Shown: positions 1-8,209 of the stretch, one piece after another | Numbering within the stretch: the first letter of the stretch is position 1 | Layout: each line of letters starts with the position of its first letter | Assembly (NCBI RefSeq): GCF_030409555.1 | Contig: NZ_JAUFPU010000002.1 | Coordinates: 216,479-280,478 of the forward strand | Direction: 5' to 3' | DNA length: 64,000 nucleotides | DNA from: Chitinimonas viridis | Lineage (GTDB): Bacteria > Pseudomonadota > Gammaproteobacteria > Burkholderiales > Chitinimonadaceae | Position numbers and translations under genes: made by a program | Notes under the pieces: model-generated | Told to the model about the DNA's origin: nothing | The model's input: the letters and a program-made list of their open reading frames with translations, nothing else | Database searches by the model: none

Positions 1-330
1 ACTTTCTCGGCAGCCGAGGAGTTCAGCTACAACCTGAAGAACCTCAAGCGCGCCACCCTCGTCGGCGAAACCACTGGCGGCGGCGCCCATCCCGGCGACC
101 GTTATCGGGCACACGCGCACTTCAGCGTGTTTGTTCCCACCGGCCGCGCCATCAACCCCATCAGCAAGACCAACTGGGAAGGCACGGGTGTAGTACCGGA
201 CGTGGCCGTGCCTGCGGCGGAGGCCCTGGCCACCGCACACAAGCTGGCCCTGGAAAAGCTGGCCAAGGACGGACGCGACGAACCAGCCCGCAAGATGGCA
301 GCCATGGCCCTGAGCAAGCCGGCCAATTAA
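1..330 (+). CDS. S41-family peptidase, C-terminal end (partial)
   Basis: Only the last 109 codons lie in the window; the reading frame is open from base 1. The residues TFSAAEEF at the start match the stretch around the nucleophilic Ser of the S41 (tail-specific/IRBP-like) peptidases, and LVGETTGGGAHPG followed by VFVPTGRAINP and GTGVVPDV is the usual end of the IRBP-like S41 fold. In this family the enzyme cleaves C-terminal peptide regions, usually in the periplasm, but the N-terminus (signal peptide, any PDZ-like part) is outside the window. A strong hairpin follows 17 bp after the stop. Family assignment is firm; substrate is unknown. Confidence 0.85.
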   Translation, partial: TFSAAEEFSYNLKNLKRATLVGETTGGGAHPGDRYRAHAHFSVFVPTGRAINPISKTNWEGTGVVPDVAVPAAEALATAHKLALEKLAKDGRDEPARKMAAMALSKPAN

Positions 331-346
331 GGTATCTCGCGGCACC

Positions 347-382
347 ATGCAAAACGGCACCTCCAGGGGTGCCGTTTTGCAT
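347..382. terminator. Bidirectional intrinsic terminator
   Basis: A perfect 15-bp inverted repeat (arms 347-361 and 368-382, 6-base loop) lies between two convergent genes, the S41 peptidase ending at 330 and the desaturase ending at 400. AAAA and TTTT tracts sit inside the arms, so each strand offers a GC stem with a U-rich tail. The position and symmetry suit a shared terminator for both transcripts. Confidence 0.8.
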
Positions 383-399
383 GCCAGTGACTGCCGGGT

Positions 400-1476
400 T
401 CAAACAGGCTGCATGGCCGGCCGGCTGGGGAAGGCGTGGCGGAACAGGCGCACCAGCACGGTGAAGAACTGCCCGGCAAAGCTGCCGGTGTTGTAATGCT
501 GACCATAGCGCTGGCAGATTTCGCGTACTTCCACCGCCATGCTGGCATAGCGGCGCGCGGGGATATCCGGAAACAGATGGTGCTCGATCTGATGGCTGAG
601 ATTGCCGGTCAGGAAGTGCAGCCAACGGCTGCCCGAGAGATTCGAGGAACCGCGTAGCTGCCGCACATACCAGCCACCACGGGTCTCGTCCTTGAGTACG
701 GATAGCGGAAAGACTTCGGCGTCCTCGGTGAAATGGCCGCAGAAGATCACGGTGAAGGTCCACAGATTACGCAGCAGATTGGCCACCGCATTGCCGGCCA
801 GCACCGCCAGCCAGTGCGGCCCGGCGATCAGCGGGAAGAACACATAGTCCTTGATGAACTTGCGCCATAGCTTGCGCAGCACCGGTGGCGCCTTGACCTT
901 GAGTTCGGACAGTTTGGCGCGGCCCCGCAGATAGCGGTCCAGCTTGAGGTCGAAGACCGCGATGGCGTACTCGAAGAACACCGCCTGCAGCAATGCCCAC
1001 AGGGGCTGCAGCAGGTAGAAGGGCCGCCAGCGTTGTTCGGCAAAGATGCGCACCGTGCCGTAGCCGATGTCGTGATCCTTGCCCAGCACATTGGTGTAGG
1101 TGTGGTGTTGGTAGTTGTGCGTGCGTCGCCAGGCATCGCTGGTGCAGCTATGGTCCCACTCAAAGTGCTTGCCCGAAAATTCCGGGTCGTTCATGAAGTC
1201 ATACTGGCCATGCATCACATTGTGGCCCAGCTCCATATTGTCCACGATCTTGGAGAAGGCCAGCAGCAGCACACCCAGGCACCAGGTGGGCGGGAAAAAA
1301 CCAGCAAACAGCATCAGCCGGCCAGCCAGCTCGGTAATGCGTACGCTGGCACGGACACGGCGGATATACCGTGCATCGGCCTCGCCCAGCTCGGCCAGGT
1401 GGCGGTTGCGCAGGGCATCCAGCTCGGCCCCGAAGGCCGCCAGCTGGTCTGGGTTCAAGCTCAGACTTTTACTCAT
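400..1476 (-). CDS. desB: Membrane acyl-CoA/fatty acid desaturase (DesB/DesA3-like)
   Basis: A 358-residue integral-membrane desaturase. It carries the three His boxes of di-iron desaturases: HNVMH, HNYQHH and HQIEHH. Hydrophobic stretches lie before the first box and in the middle of the protein. By family it introduces a double bond into saturated acyl chains using electrons from a partner reductase. That partner is encoded 11 bp upstream on the same strand (1488-2573), as in Pseudomonas desCB and mycobacterial desA3 pairs. I place the start at 1476 (MSKSLSLNPD), because a longer frame to 1530 would run into the upstream gene. Expression is probably controlled by the DesT-like repressor encoded divergently. 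Family is sure; chain-length and regiospecificity are not visible. Confidence 0.9.
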   Translation of the reverse strand: MSKSLSLNPDQLAAFGAELDALRNRHLAELGEADARYIRRVRASVRITELAGRLMLFAGFFPPTWCLGVLLLAFSKIVDNMELGHNVMHGQYDFMNDPEFSGKHFEWDHSCTSDAWRRTHNYQHHTYTNVLGKDHDIGYGTVRIFAEQRWRPFYLLQPLWALLQAVFFEYAIAVFDLKLDRYLRGRAKLSELKVKAPPVLRKLWRKFIKDYVFFPLIAGPHWLAVLAGNAVANLLRNLWTFTVIFCGHFTEDAEVFPLSVLKDETRGGWYVRQLRGSSNLSGSRWLHFLTGNLSHQIEHHLFPDIPARRYASMAVEVREICQRYGQHYNTGSFAGQFFTVLVRLFRHAFPSRPAMQPV

Positions 1477-1487
1477 GGTGGCCTCGT

Positions 1488-2573
1488 TTACAGATCCAGC
1501 ACGACATTGCCCACGGGTGCCGTGATGCACAGCCGTATGGTTTCGTCAGGCTTGGTGGAAATCTCGCCAGTACGCAGGTCGCGCACGGCGCCTTCGCGCT
1601 TCTGGCAGGTACAGGTATTACAGATACCCATGCGGCAACCGCTGGCAGGCTTGAGGCCATGCGCCTCGGCTTGCTCAAGCAAGGTGCCGCCGGTACGGCC
1701 AGCCAGCTGCCGGCGTGCCCTGGCAAAGGTCAGCGTCACCGGCTTATCGTCTTCCAGGTGCCAGGTAGGCGGCGTAAACGACTCACAGGCCAGACCTTGC
1801 CAACCGCGCTGCTGCCATACCGCCTGCACTGCCTCGGTAAAACCATGGCTGCCACAGGCGAACACCGCGCTGCCCTCGGCCTTGGGTACCAGGGCATCGA
1901 GCTGGGCGGCGCTGAAGCGTCCAGCCTGCTCCCCCGCCTGGGCTTGCTCCCCGGTGAGGCAGACATGCAGATGCAGGCCTGGGTAGGCCCGCAACTCGTC
2001 CAGATAAGCCATTTGGTTACGTTGGCGGCCGTAATAGAGCAGATTCAGCTCGCCCTGATAGCCACGGGCCTTGAGCTCGCGCAGCATGGCCAGGATGGGG
2101 GTAATGCCGCTGCCGGCAGCCAGGAACAGCAAACGGGGCGGCAAGGTATCGGGCAGCACGAAGTCACCTTCGGCCTGGCCTATCTCCAGATAGCCGATGG
2201 AGTCGGCCTCCTCGTGCAGCAGGCTGGAGACCAGGCCTTCCTTCAGGCGCTTGATGGCGATCTCGATACGGCCATTGGCTGCCCGCATGGGGCTGTAGCG
2301 GCGGGTATGCCGCACGCCGTCTTTCTCCAGCGTCACGGCCACATGTTGGCCCGCGCGAAAACCACGCCAGTTACGGCTGGGCGATAGTGTCAGCACCACG
2401 GTGGCCTCGCCCTCCAGCCGGCGGGCCTTGAGCCGGGCGAATACCCGGCGCAATTGCAGTTGGGGGTGCAGCAGGCGGCCGTAGTAATCAAATACGTCCT
2501 CGCGCAGAAAGGCGGCCAGCGGACGTGTCAGCGGCAGGGCGAGGTTGACGAGCGCAGCGGGGATAAGCGGCAT
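1488..2573 (-). CDS. desC: Ferredoxin-NAD(P)H reductase partner of the desaturase
   Basis: This 361-residue flavoprotein has the ferredoxin-reductase layout: an FAD-binding barrel in the first third, an NAD(P)H-binding domain with the AAGSGITP motif in the middle, and a C-terminal plant-type [2Fe-2S] domain with GCRMGICNTC and a later Cys in RLCI. It resembles the oxidoreductases that feed electrons to DesB/DesA3 desaturases, and the gene sits directly upstream of the desaturase. Together they would form an NAD(P)H-FAD-[2Fe-2S]-di-iron chain at the inner membrane. The two operator-like palindromes upstream point to repression by the divergent TetR protein. Pairing with the desaturase is inferred from family and adjacency. 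Confidence 0.88.
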   Translation of the reverse strand: MPLIPAALVNLALPLTRPLAAFLREDVFDYYGRLLHPQLQLRRVFARLKARRLEGEATVVLTLSPSRNWRGFRAGQHVAVTLEKDGVRHTRRYSPMRAANGRIEIAIKRLKEGLVSSLLHEEADSIGYLEIGQAEGDFVLPDTLPPRLLFLAAGSGITPILAMLRELKARGYQGELNLLYYGRQRNQMAYLDELRAYPGLHLHVCLTGEQAQAGEQAGRFSAAQLDALVPKAEGSAVFACGSHGFTEAVQAVWQQRGWQGLACESFTPPTWHLEDDKPVTLTFARARRQLAGRTGGTLLEQAEAHGLKPASGCRMGICNTCTCQKREGAVRDLRTGEISTKPDETIRLCITAPVGNVVLDL

Positions 2574-2587
2574 GTCTGAGATTGAGA

Positions 2588-2605
2588 AGTGAACAAGTGT
2601 TTACC
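2588..2605. promoter_or_regulatory. Candidate DesT/FabR operator 1
   Basis: The 18-mer AGTGAACAAGTGTTTACC is an imperfect palindrome (arms AGTGAACA / TGTTTACC) lying 15 bp upstream of the desC start. It shares the AGTGAAC-n-TGTT pattern recognised by the DesT/FabR family, as recalled from Pseudomonas desCB. Binding is inferred. Confidence 0.55.
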
Positions 2606-2628
2606 AAGATGCCAGTCAAATGCAACTC

Positions 2629-2646
2629 AGTCAACAGTTGTTCACT
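2629..2646. promoter_or_regulatory. Candidate DesT/FabR operator 2
   Basis: Read on the minus strand this 18-mer is AGTGAACAACTGTTGACT, a near-palindrome with the same outer bases as the Pseudomonas DesT site as I recall it. It lies in the 148-bp divergent gap between desC and desT, 41 bp centre to centre from the first site, so one repressor could control both directions. Confidence 0.65.
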
Positions 2647-2721
2647 AAATATTCTACAGGCTGCCCCAAGGTAGCCGCCTTCTGCTACATTGCAGCGCAA
2701 TTGCATGATTACCTTGGGTAT

Positions 2722-3369
2722 ATGACTTTGTTGATACGCGCAGAAAAGAAACAGCAGACCCGCCAGGCCCTGCTGGACGCCGCACTGACCCTGATGGCCG
2801 ATGGCCAGGGTTTCAGCGCCGTCAGTCTGCGTGAAGTCACCCGTCAGGTGGGTATCGTGCCGGCGGCCTTCTATCGCCACTTTCCCGACATGGACGCGCT
2901 GGGCCTCGCCCTGGTCGAACAGGTGAGTTCCACCTTCCGCGAGGCCATACGGCTGGTTCGCCGCAATGAGCTGGAACAATATGGTGCCATTCATGCTTCG
3001 GTACGCATATTTGCCGAGTACGTGGTGGCCTACCGCCAGCACTTCCTGTTTCTGGCGCGGGAGCAATACGGCGGCTCAGCCGCCGTGCGGCAGGCCATCA
3101 ACGCCATGCAGCGTGATTTCATTACCGATCTGGAGGCGGATCTGGCGCTCAGCCCACGGCTCAGTCATCTGGGCCCGGAAGACTACGAAGTCCTGGCCAG
3201 CCTGGTGGTGAAAACGGTATTCACCACCCTGCCCGAGCTGATCAACCCGCATGAGTCCCACCAGCCCGACAGCCGCAGCCCGGCTCATCAATTGGAAGAC
3301 AAACTGCGCTTTATCCTGATCGGCGCCAAGCACTGGCGTGGCATCAAGGCACGCACGGACGGCGACTGA
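2722..3369 (+). CDS. desT: TetR-family repressor of unsaturated fatty acid genes (DesT/FabR-like)
   Basis: A 215-residue protein with an N-terminal TetR helix-turn-helix (residues about 5-55, including SLREVTRQVGIVPAAFYRHF). The phrase IVPAAFYRHFPDMDALGLALV is characteristic of the FabR/DesT branch. In Pseudomonas, DesT senses the saturated/unsaturated acyl-CoA balance and represses desCB; E. coli FabR does the same for fabA/fabB. The gene is divergent from desC-desB and separated from it by two operator-like palindromes. I chose the ATG at 2722 rather than the frame-open start at 2620, because the shorter form matches family length (about 215 aa) and the longer form would be translated through the second operator. 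Confidence 0.87.
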   Translation: MTLLIRAEKKQQTRQALLDAALTLMADGQGFSAVSLREVTRQVGIVPAAFYRHFPDMDALGLALVEQVSSTFREAIRLVRRNELEQYGAIHASVRIFAEYVVAYRQHFLFLAREQYGGSAAVRQAINAMQRDFITDLEADLALSPRLSHLGPEDYEVLASLVVKTVFTTLPELINPHESHQPDSRSPAHQLEDKLRFILIGAKHWRGIKARTDGD

Positions 3370-3374
3370 CCCCG

Positions 3375-4196
3375 TCAGGATCGAAGCAAGGACAATACCG
3401 CACGCGGCTGGGCATTGGCCTGCGCCTGCATGGCAATGCCGGCCTGGGCACGGATATTGGCAGCGGCCAGATCCGCCGATGTTTTGGCATAGTCGGTATC
3501 GCCAATGCGGCTTTTCGCCGCCGACAGGTTTTCGCTGCTGTTACGCAGGGCATCAATGCTGGCGCCAAAGCGGCTGCTCACGGCGCCCAGGGTGGCGCGC
3601 TGGCTGCTTAAGGTGCCGATATCGGCGTCGATGCGGCCCAAGGCCTGCTGTGCCTTGGCCGGGCTGGACAAATCAACCCGTCCTGCGGCACTGGCCACCA
3701 CGCCGGATGACAGATCGCCCAGTGCCAGATTGATCTCATTGCCCGCATTGGGCCCCGCCTGAAAGCGCAAGGTATTACCCTGGAACAGGGCCTGGCCATT
3801 GAAGTTGGCGCTGGAGAGGGTATCGGCACTGGCCTGGCTTAGCGCATCCGCCTCACTTTGCAGGGCCGCCCTGTCTTGCGCGTTCAGGGTGCCATTGCCG
3901 GCCTGCACCGCCAGTTCGCGGATACGTTGGCTATTGTCGCCCACGCTGCTCAAAGCGCCCTCGGCCGTTTGCGCCAGCGATATCCCATCGCTCAGATTGC
4001 GCGCGGCCTGGTTGCTACCGGTAATCTGCGCGGCAAAGCGCTCGACGATGGCGCTGGCCGCGGCATCGACCGCTGCGCTGGTCAACCGCTTGCCCGACGA
4101 CAACTGCCCCAAGGCCAGTCCCTGGGCATCACGGCTGGGCTGTAGATTGCGCTGCGCATTGAGCGCAGGCAGGTTGCTGGCTATACCCTTGATCAT
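3375..4196 (-). CDS. Flagellin-family protein (isolated gene)
   Basis: At 273 residues it has the flagellin N-terminal D0/D1 coiled-coil (MIKGIASNLPALNAQRNL, then LSSGKRL and GISLAQTAEGALSSVGDNSQRIRELAVQ) and the C-terminal partner helices (RIGDTDYAKTSADLAAANIRAQAG through VLSLLRS). The centre is short, giving a minimal flagellin without large D2/D3 domains. The tail has QANAQPRAVLSLL where typical flagellins have QANQ-P-VLSLL. No other flagellar gene is nearby, and it converges on desT with a 5-bp gap. It could be an accessory filament subunit; polymerisation is inferred from the family. Confidence 0.88.
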   Translation of the reverse strand: MIKGIASNLPALNAQRNLQPSRDAQGLALGQLSSGKRLTSAAVDAAASAIVERFAAQITGSNQAARNLSDGISLAQTAEGALSSVGDNSQRIRELAVQAGNGTLNAQDRAALQSEADALSQASADTLSSANFNGQALFQGNTLRFQAGPNAGNEINLALGDLSSGVVASAAGRVDLSSPAKAQQALGRIDADIGTLSSQRATLGAVSSRFGASIDALRNSSENLSAAKSRIGDTDYAKTSADLAAANIRAQAGIAMQAQANAQPRAVLSLLRS

Positions 4197-4340
4197 GGCT
4201 CGCTCCCCCGCTGAATATCTCGCTTGGAACGAGCTTAGGCCAGCCAGTTGCAGGCTGTGGCAACTAGCCGACTAGCGGGCAGGCACCCTGAACGGCCGCC
4301 ATGGCCGACAGGCTACCCACCCACAGGCTGAGCCTGCCCT

Positions 4341-4772
4341 TTACTCCAGGCCCTTGGCCAGCGCCGCTACCGATTGCGCATCCGGCAGATGCGCCAGGGA
4401 GCTGAGGAAGGCCACGCGTACCTCGGCAGTCCGCTCTTGCACCACGGCCTCGGGCAAACCCAACTGGGCCGCGATAGCGGCGATCGCGACCTTCTCTTCT
4501 GCGCTGTAGTGGCCATCGGCAAAGGCGCAGGCCAGGCACAGGTCCAATACCAGCTGCTTGTGCCCGGCCGAGGCAAACAGCCCAGCAGCGAAGGCTTCGG
4601 TGGTATTGGCATCGAACACCCCCAGGGCGGGTTCAGCCTGCTGCCAGAAGCCGCTGATCAGGCTTGATTCCGCCGGGTGCAGGCCATGCGAGCGGGCCAC
4701 CTGCAACATGGCCAGACAGCTGGATTTGACCTGTTCGGCAGAAAACGCGGGCAAGGTTTGATCGATAAACAT
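4341..4772 (-). CDS. TerB-like protein, last gene of the PspA/AAA operon
   Basis: This 143-residue all-helical protein resembles TerB-domain tellurite-resistance proteins. LDLCLACAFADGHYSAEEKVAIAAIAAQLGL matches the conserved TerB core, with acidic metal-binding-type residues in ADGHYSAEE. TerB proteins are cytoplasmic or membrane-peripheral parts of stress systems. The gene starts 9 bp after the AAA ATPase stop, so it is almost surely cotranscribed with 10112-4782. Biochemical function is unknown. No convincing intrinsic terminator was seen in 4197-4340. Confidence 0.7.
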   Translation of the reverse strand: MFIDQTLPAFSAEQVKSSCLAMLQVARSHGLHPAESSLISGFWQQAEPALGVFDANTTEAFAAGLFASAGHKQLVLDLCLACAFADGHYSAEEKVAIAAIAAQLGLPEAVVQERTAEVRVAFLSSLAHLPDAQSVAALAKGLE

Positions 4773-4781
4773 GAAGTCTCC

Positions 4782-6584
4782 TCAATGAATGATGTGCTGC
4801 AGTTGTAGCAACTGCGCTTGCATGGCTTCGGTGCTCAGGTCTTGCAGATGGGCGGGCAACCAGGATCGGCGCGAGCATTCCAGCGCCGCCAGCAACTCCA
4901 TGTAACGAACCATATTCCTGTCCTGCGGCGGCATGAAGTCGGCCACCGCCTGCTCGAACTGTTCGGCACTGATGCTGCTGCCCTGGTCGCTGACGCTGGC
5001 CGCAGCCAGCAGCACCACGGCCTCAAGATCAGCATTGGAATACCCGGCCAGCGGCGTACAGGCTTGCAGGCGCTGTGCATCGGTAGCCACCCAGGCCATA
5101 CCGTGCCGCGCCAGCAGTGCGCCTACAATTTCGACCCGCTCGGCATCGGTCTGGGCGTAGAAAAACGGTAATTTGACGTCCAGCCGGCCTGGCCGCTTGA
5201 TATCGATATCGAGCTTGTCCGGCCGGTTGGTCATCATGATGAACAGCACCCGCCCACGGTTTTCGGGTTCGGACATAAACGTCTTCAAGCGGGCAATCAC
5301 GCGAGAGCTGGTGCCGCCATCGCTGTCTTCGCTACGTGAACCAAAGCTGCGATCGCCCTCGTCTATCACCAGCGCAACCGGCCCCATGACCTTGACCATG
5401 GCCAGTACCCGCTCAAGGTTGGACTCGGTGGCACCTACCCATTGTGAGCGGAAATTCTTCAGCATGACGCCGTTGAGACCCGCCTCTTTCAGGAAGGCCT
5501 TGATCACAAAGGTCTTGCCCGACCCCATGGGGCCGACTGCCAGCAGCCCCATGGGCGCCCGGCGTATGTCACCTTCTCGCAGCGCCTTGGCCACGCGTGC
5601 CAGTTCGGTCTTGATGGCACCATTGCCACCAACCACTTCCAGGCCATGCCGGGGCTCGATGAACTCGATCAGGCCCGAGCATTCCTTTTCCAGGATTTCC
5701 CGCTTGCGGCGGCGGATGACCGCCATCACCTCGTCTTCACCCTCCTCGTGTTCCTCAGGGGTGGCCGGTGCAATCAGGGCGCGGATGGCCTGCCTGCTCA
5801 TGCCTGCGGTCACCCGGGCGAACTCCTGGGCACGGCTTGCTGCATCAGGACTATCACCGAGCAGCCCGGCGATATAGCTGCGCCGCGCCGCTTCATCCAA
5901 GCCATCGGCACGGCCGTGGTCGCTGACGATGCTGGATATCTGCACCAGGCGCAGACCGGCCGTCTGCTCCGCAATGCGGGTGCGCTGCTCGGCCGACAAG
6001 GCCGGGGCGAATTGGGCGATGGCCTCGGTGCGGGCAGCCTCGTCCGGCAAACCCAGGTCGATGGCGATAATGCGTGGGTTGCTCAGCAGCGCGGGCGCCA
6101 GCGAGGTCAGTGTCTCGGCCACCAGGATGATGATGGCGTCGGACCTGCCCAGCGCCTCGTCCAGAGACCAGCGATGGAGGGTAGTGACGGCAGCCCGCTC
6201 TTCAAAGGACAGATGGTGTGTCTCGGCAGCCGGGAACAGGGTCTCGGCATAGGGCACCACCACAGCCGTATTGTGGTGGGTACGCATATGGCTCTCCAGG
6301 TACTGGAGGGCACCACCCAGGCCTTTCTCCTGCAGGCCATCGAGCGAGGGCAAGGCCCGCTGGCTGCGCACTATCCTCACCCCCTGGGCCAGGCTCAGTT
6401 CCAGCAGGCTGTCCTTTTTGGCCAGCATGCTGTCCAGCACACGGGGCAGCGCAGCGTAGTCCTTGCCCAGCGGGTAGCTGTCGAACACATTGCCATGCAG
6501 GACAAAGACATTGGCCTCGCCCGCCAGATAGCGCTCACGCAGGATGTCGGCCCAGGCCGGCATTTTGATCGGTTCCGCGCTCAT
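4782..6584 (-). CDS. AAA+ ATPase with degenerate first domain, operon with PspA
   Basis: A 600-residue protein. The C-terminal half is an intact classical AAA+ domain: Walker A GPMGSGKT (351-358), Walker B ALVIDEGD (404-411), sensor-1 region MMTNRPD and arginine-finger-type RPGRLD (464-469). The N-terminal 250 residues (VFVLHGNVFDSYPLG, later IIILVAETLTSL and IIAIDLGLP) look like an AAA fold without a P-loop, as in Ycf46-type ATPases. It follows PspA by 15 bp. Because PspA/IM30 belongs to the ESCRT-III superfamily, an attractive inference is that this ATPase remodels PspA assemblies, as Vps4 does ESCRT-III. ATPase identity is firm; substrate is inferred from context only. Confidence 0.88.
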   Translation of the reverse strand: MSAEPIKMPAWADILRERYLAGEANVFVLHGNVFDSYPLGKDYAALPRVLDSMLAKKDSLLELSLAQGVRIVRSQRALPSLDGLQEKGLGGALQYLESHMRTHHNTAVVVPYAETLFPAAETHHLSFEERAAVTTLHRWSLDEALGRSDAIIILVAETLTSLAPALLSNPRIIAIDLGLPDEAARTEAIAQFAPALSAEQRTRIAEQTAGLRLVQISSIVSDHGRADGLDEAARRSYIAGLLGDSPDAASRAQEFARVTAGMSRQAIRALIAPATPEEHEEGEDEVMAVIRRRKREILEKECSGLIEFIEPRHGLEVVGGNGAIKTELARVAKALREGDIRRAPMGLLAVGPMGSGKTFVIKAFLKEAGLNGVMLKNFRSQWVGATESNLERVLAMVKVMGPVALVIDEGDRSFGSRSEDSDGGTSSRVIARLKTFMSEPENRGRVLFIMMTNRPDKLDIDIKRPGRLDVKLPFFYAQTDAERVEIVGALLARHGMAWVATDAQRLQACTPLAGYSNADLEAVVLLAAASVSDQGSSISAEQFEQAVADFMPPQDRNMVRYMELLAALECSRRSWLPAHLQDLSTEAMQAQLLQLQHIIH

Positions 6585-6599
6585 GATCCGGCTCCCGCC

Positions 6600-7307
6600 T
6601 TAGAGGGTTTTGCTACCGGCAGCCTTGGCGGCCTGGGCTTCCTTCAGCTTTTCCAGCGTGGCGCGGGCCGAGATGGCGCCGCTGGAGACGCGCAGCTGTG
6701 CCAGCTTGTTGTCCAGGTCCGAATCGGCCAGTTCGGCGCCGAGCTTGGCGCGGGCCGCCGTGTTGTTGATGTGCTCGCGGACATTATCCAGCGCCCGTAC
6801 ATCCGCCTCCACCGACAGCCCCTCCAGCTGATCCTGAATCTGGATGCGGGCCTGCGCACTCTGCAGCTTGGCCAGCATGGAATCCCGCTCGTCCTTCAAC
6901 TTGGCGATCTCGGCCTTCATGCTGTTGAGAGAGGACTTGGCTTCCTCGGCATCGCGGCGCGACTGCTCGAACTCCACCGACAGCGACGCTATCGACGCCT
7001 CCAGCGCCTCCTTCTTCTGTATCAGCACCACGGCCAGGTCATCCTGCCCGGTGGCAACCGCTGCCTCCAGGTCAGCCGCCACCCGCTTCAGTTCCTCGCC
7101 TTGCTTGTTGAGGCGGGAATCGATGTCTTCGCGCCGACGCAGGACGGCAGCGGTGACATCCTTGAGCTTGGCGTACTTGGACACCATGGCATCGATGCGA
7201 TTCTGGTAGGCGATCTCCGGGTGCTCCTTTTCCACATCCTGTATCCACAAAGACATGAAACCCTTGAACAGATTGCCTACCCGCGAGAAGAAGCTGATGT
7301 CGGACAT
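6600..7307 (-). CDS. pspA: PspA/IM30 (ESCRT-III superfamily) membrane-stress protein
   Basis: A 235-residue, almost wholly coiled-coil protein. The N-terminal amphipathic segment SFFSRVGNLFKGF, the long helical hairpin (about 30-160) and Ala/Lys-rich C-terminal helices fit PspA/IM30. PspA binds stressed inner membrane through its N-terminal helix and forms rods that remodel or seal it. Unlike enterobacterial pspABC it has no PspB/PspC/PspF neighbours. It is flanked by a membrane protein upstream and an AAA ATPase downstream, and no sigma-54 -24/-12 element was seen ahead of the operon. It differs enough from E. coli PspA that it may be a separate paralogue. Confidence 0.83.
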   Translation of the reverse strand: MSDISFFSRVGNLFKGFMSLWIQDVEKEHPEIAYQNRIDAMVSKYAKLKDVTAAVLRRREDIDSRLNKQGEELKRVAADLEAAVATGQDDLAVVLIQKKEALEASIASLSVEFEQSRRDAEEAKSSLNSMKAEIAKLKDERDSMLAKLQSAQARIQIQDQLEGLSVEADVRALDNVREHINNTAARAKLGAELADSDLDNKLAQLRVSSGAISARATLEKLKEAQAAKAAGSKTL

Positions 7308-7345
7308 GATTTTCCTTCCTGATTGTTCAATGTAAGGCGCTATGG

Positions 7346-8200
7346 CTAACGAGCCGAGCGGACGCTTGCGGCGTCGCCCGTGCGTTTCGTGGTTGGGCTG
7401 GGTATGGCGCCCGAAATATCCTCGGCAATCTCCGATTCAATGTCCTGCCGCAGACGCAGGCTGGCGATGGCACCGCTAAGGCGTGCGCCATCGTTCTGTG
7501 TGCTCTCGCCCATGACGATCTGATAAATCTCGGCCAGTTGGTCGGGCAAGGCGACGATGGCAGCCTCGATTGCCGTGCGCTTGCTGAGCATGCGCTGATG
7601 CCGGGCAATCAAAGCCTCATACTCGTCCCGCGCCCGTTCAAGCTGGCGGATATCGCTACCGGCCCTGGGGTCGTCGATCTGGTTGACGATGTGGTCCAGC
7701 TTGCGATGTATATCCTTGAGATCTATCGCGCTGGTGCGCTCATCCATCACCATCAGCGACAGATGCAGGCCCAGGTATTCGCTGGGCACATCCGCAATGC
7801 GTTCCAGATCCTCCAGCCTGAGCGTGCCTGGCTTCTTGCCCGCCAGTTCCAGCAGGCTGGCCACCTGCTGCGCAATGGCCCGGTGGCCCTCCTCATACTT
7901 GCGGAACTGATTGGGGCTGGAACAACGCCTGCGTATCTCACCCATCACCCGCTGCGTATGCTCCACCCTATGCTGCTTGCCACGCCGGGTATCGGCCCAA
8001 TGCCTGAACGTGGTCATGTCGGGCACGAACAGACAGGCCACGAACTCCAGCGCCAGCGTGCCCAGCAAGGGGAATGCCGCCCCCAGTAAGCCATAGGGAA
8101 ACGACAGGAAGACAGCCGTGGCCACCCCGCCCAGCAGCAAACTGACATTGCCTGGGCTTTGCAGAAAATCCGATAAGTAGCTTGGCTTGTTATCACTCAT
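7346..8200 (-). CDS. Membrane protein with long helical cytoplasmic tail, PspA operon
   Basis: This 284-residue protein belongs to no family I recognise. Two hydrophobic segments near the N-terminus (NVSLLLGGVATAVFLSFPYG and LLGAAFPLLGTLALEFVACL) form a probable membrane hairpin. The remaining 220 residues are charged and helical, with coiled-coil character (RDEYEALIARHQRMLSKRTAIEAA). The gene ends 38 bp before pspA, and its own start is 9 bp from the stop of the solute-binding protein gene. A plausible role is membrane recruitment of PspA or the ATPase; this rests only on topology and position. Confidence 0.7.
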   Translation of the reverse strand: MSDNKPSYLSDFLQSPGNVSLLLGGVATAVFLSFPYGLLGAAFPLLGTLALEFVACLFVPDMTTFRHWADTRRGKQHRVEHTQRVMGEIRRRCSSPNQFRKYEEGHRAIAQQVASLLELAGKKPGTLRLEDLERIADVPSEYLGLHLSLMVMDERTSAIDLKDIHRKLDHIVNQIDDPRAGSDIRQLERARDEYEALIARHQRMLSKRTAIEAAIVALPDQLAEIYQIVMGESTQNDGARLSGAIASLRLRQDIESEIAEDISGAIPSPTTKRTGDAASVRSAR

Positions 8201-8209
8201 CGCAGCGCA

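Noticed and set aside
1371..2387. Plus-strand frame of 338 codons over the desC gene
   Set aside because: Antisense to a gene with firm FAD, NAD(P)H and [2Fe-2S] motifs; no ribosome site or family similarity.
5646..7322. 558-codon open frame on the plus strand opposite the AAA and PspA genes
   Set aside because: It is the antisense shadow of two well-supported genes; its composition (Gly/His/Leu-rich, no motif) matches a GC-rich complementary frame.
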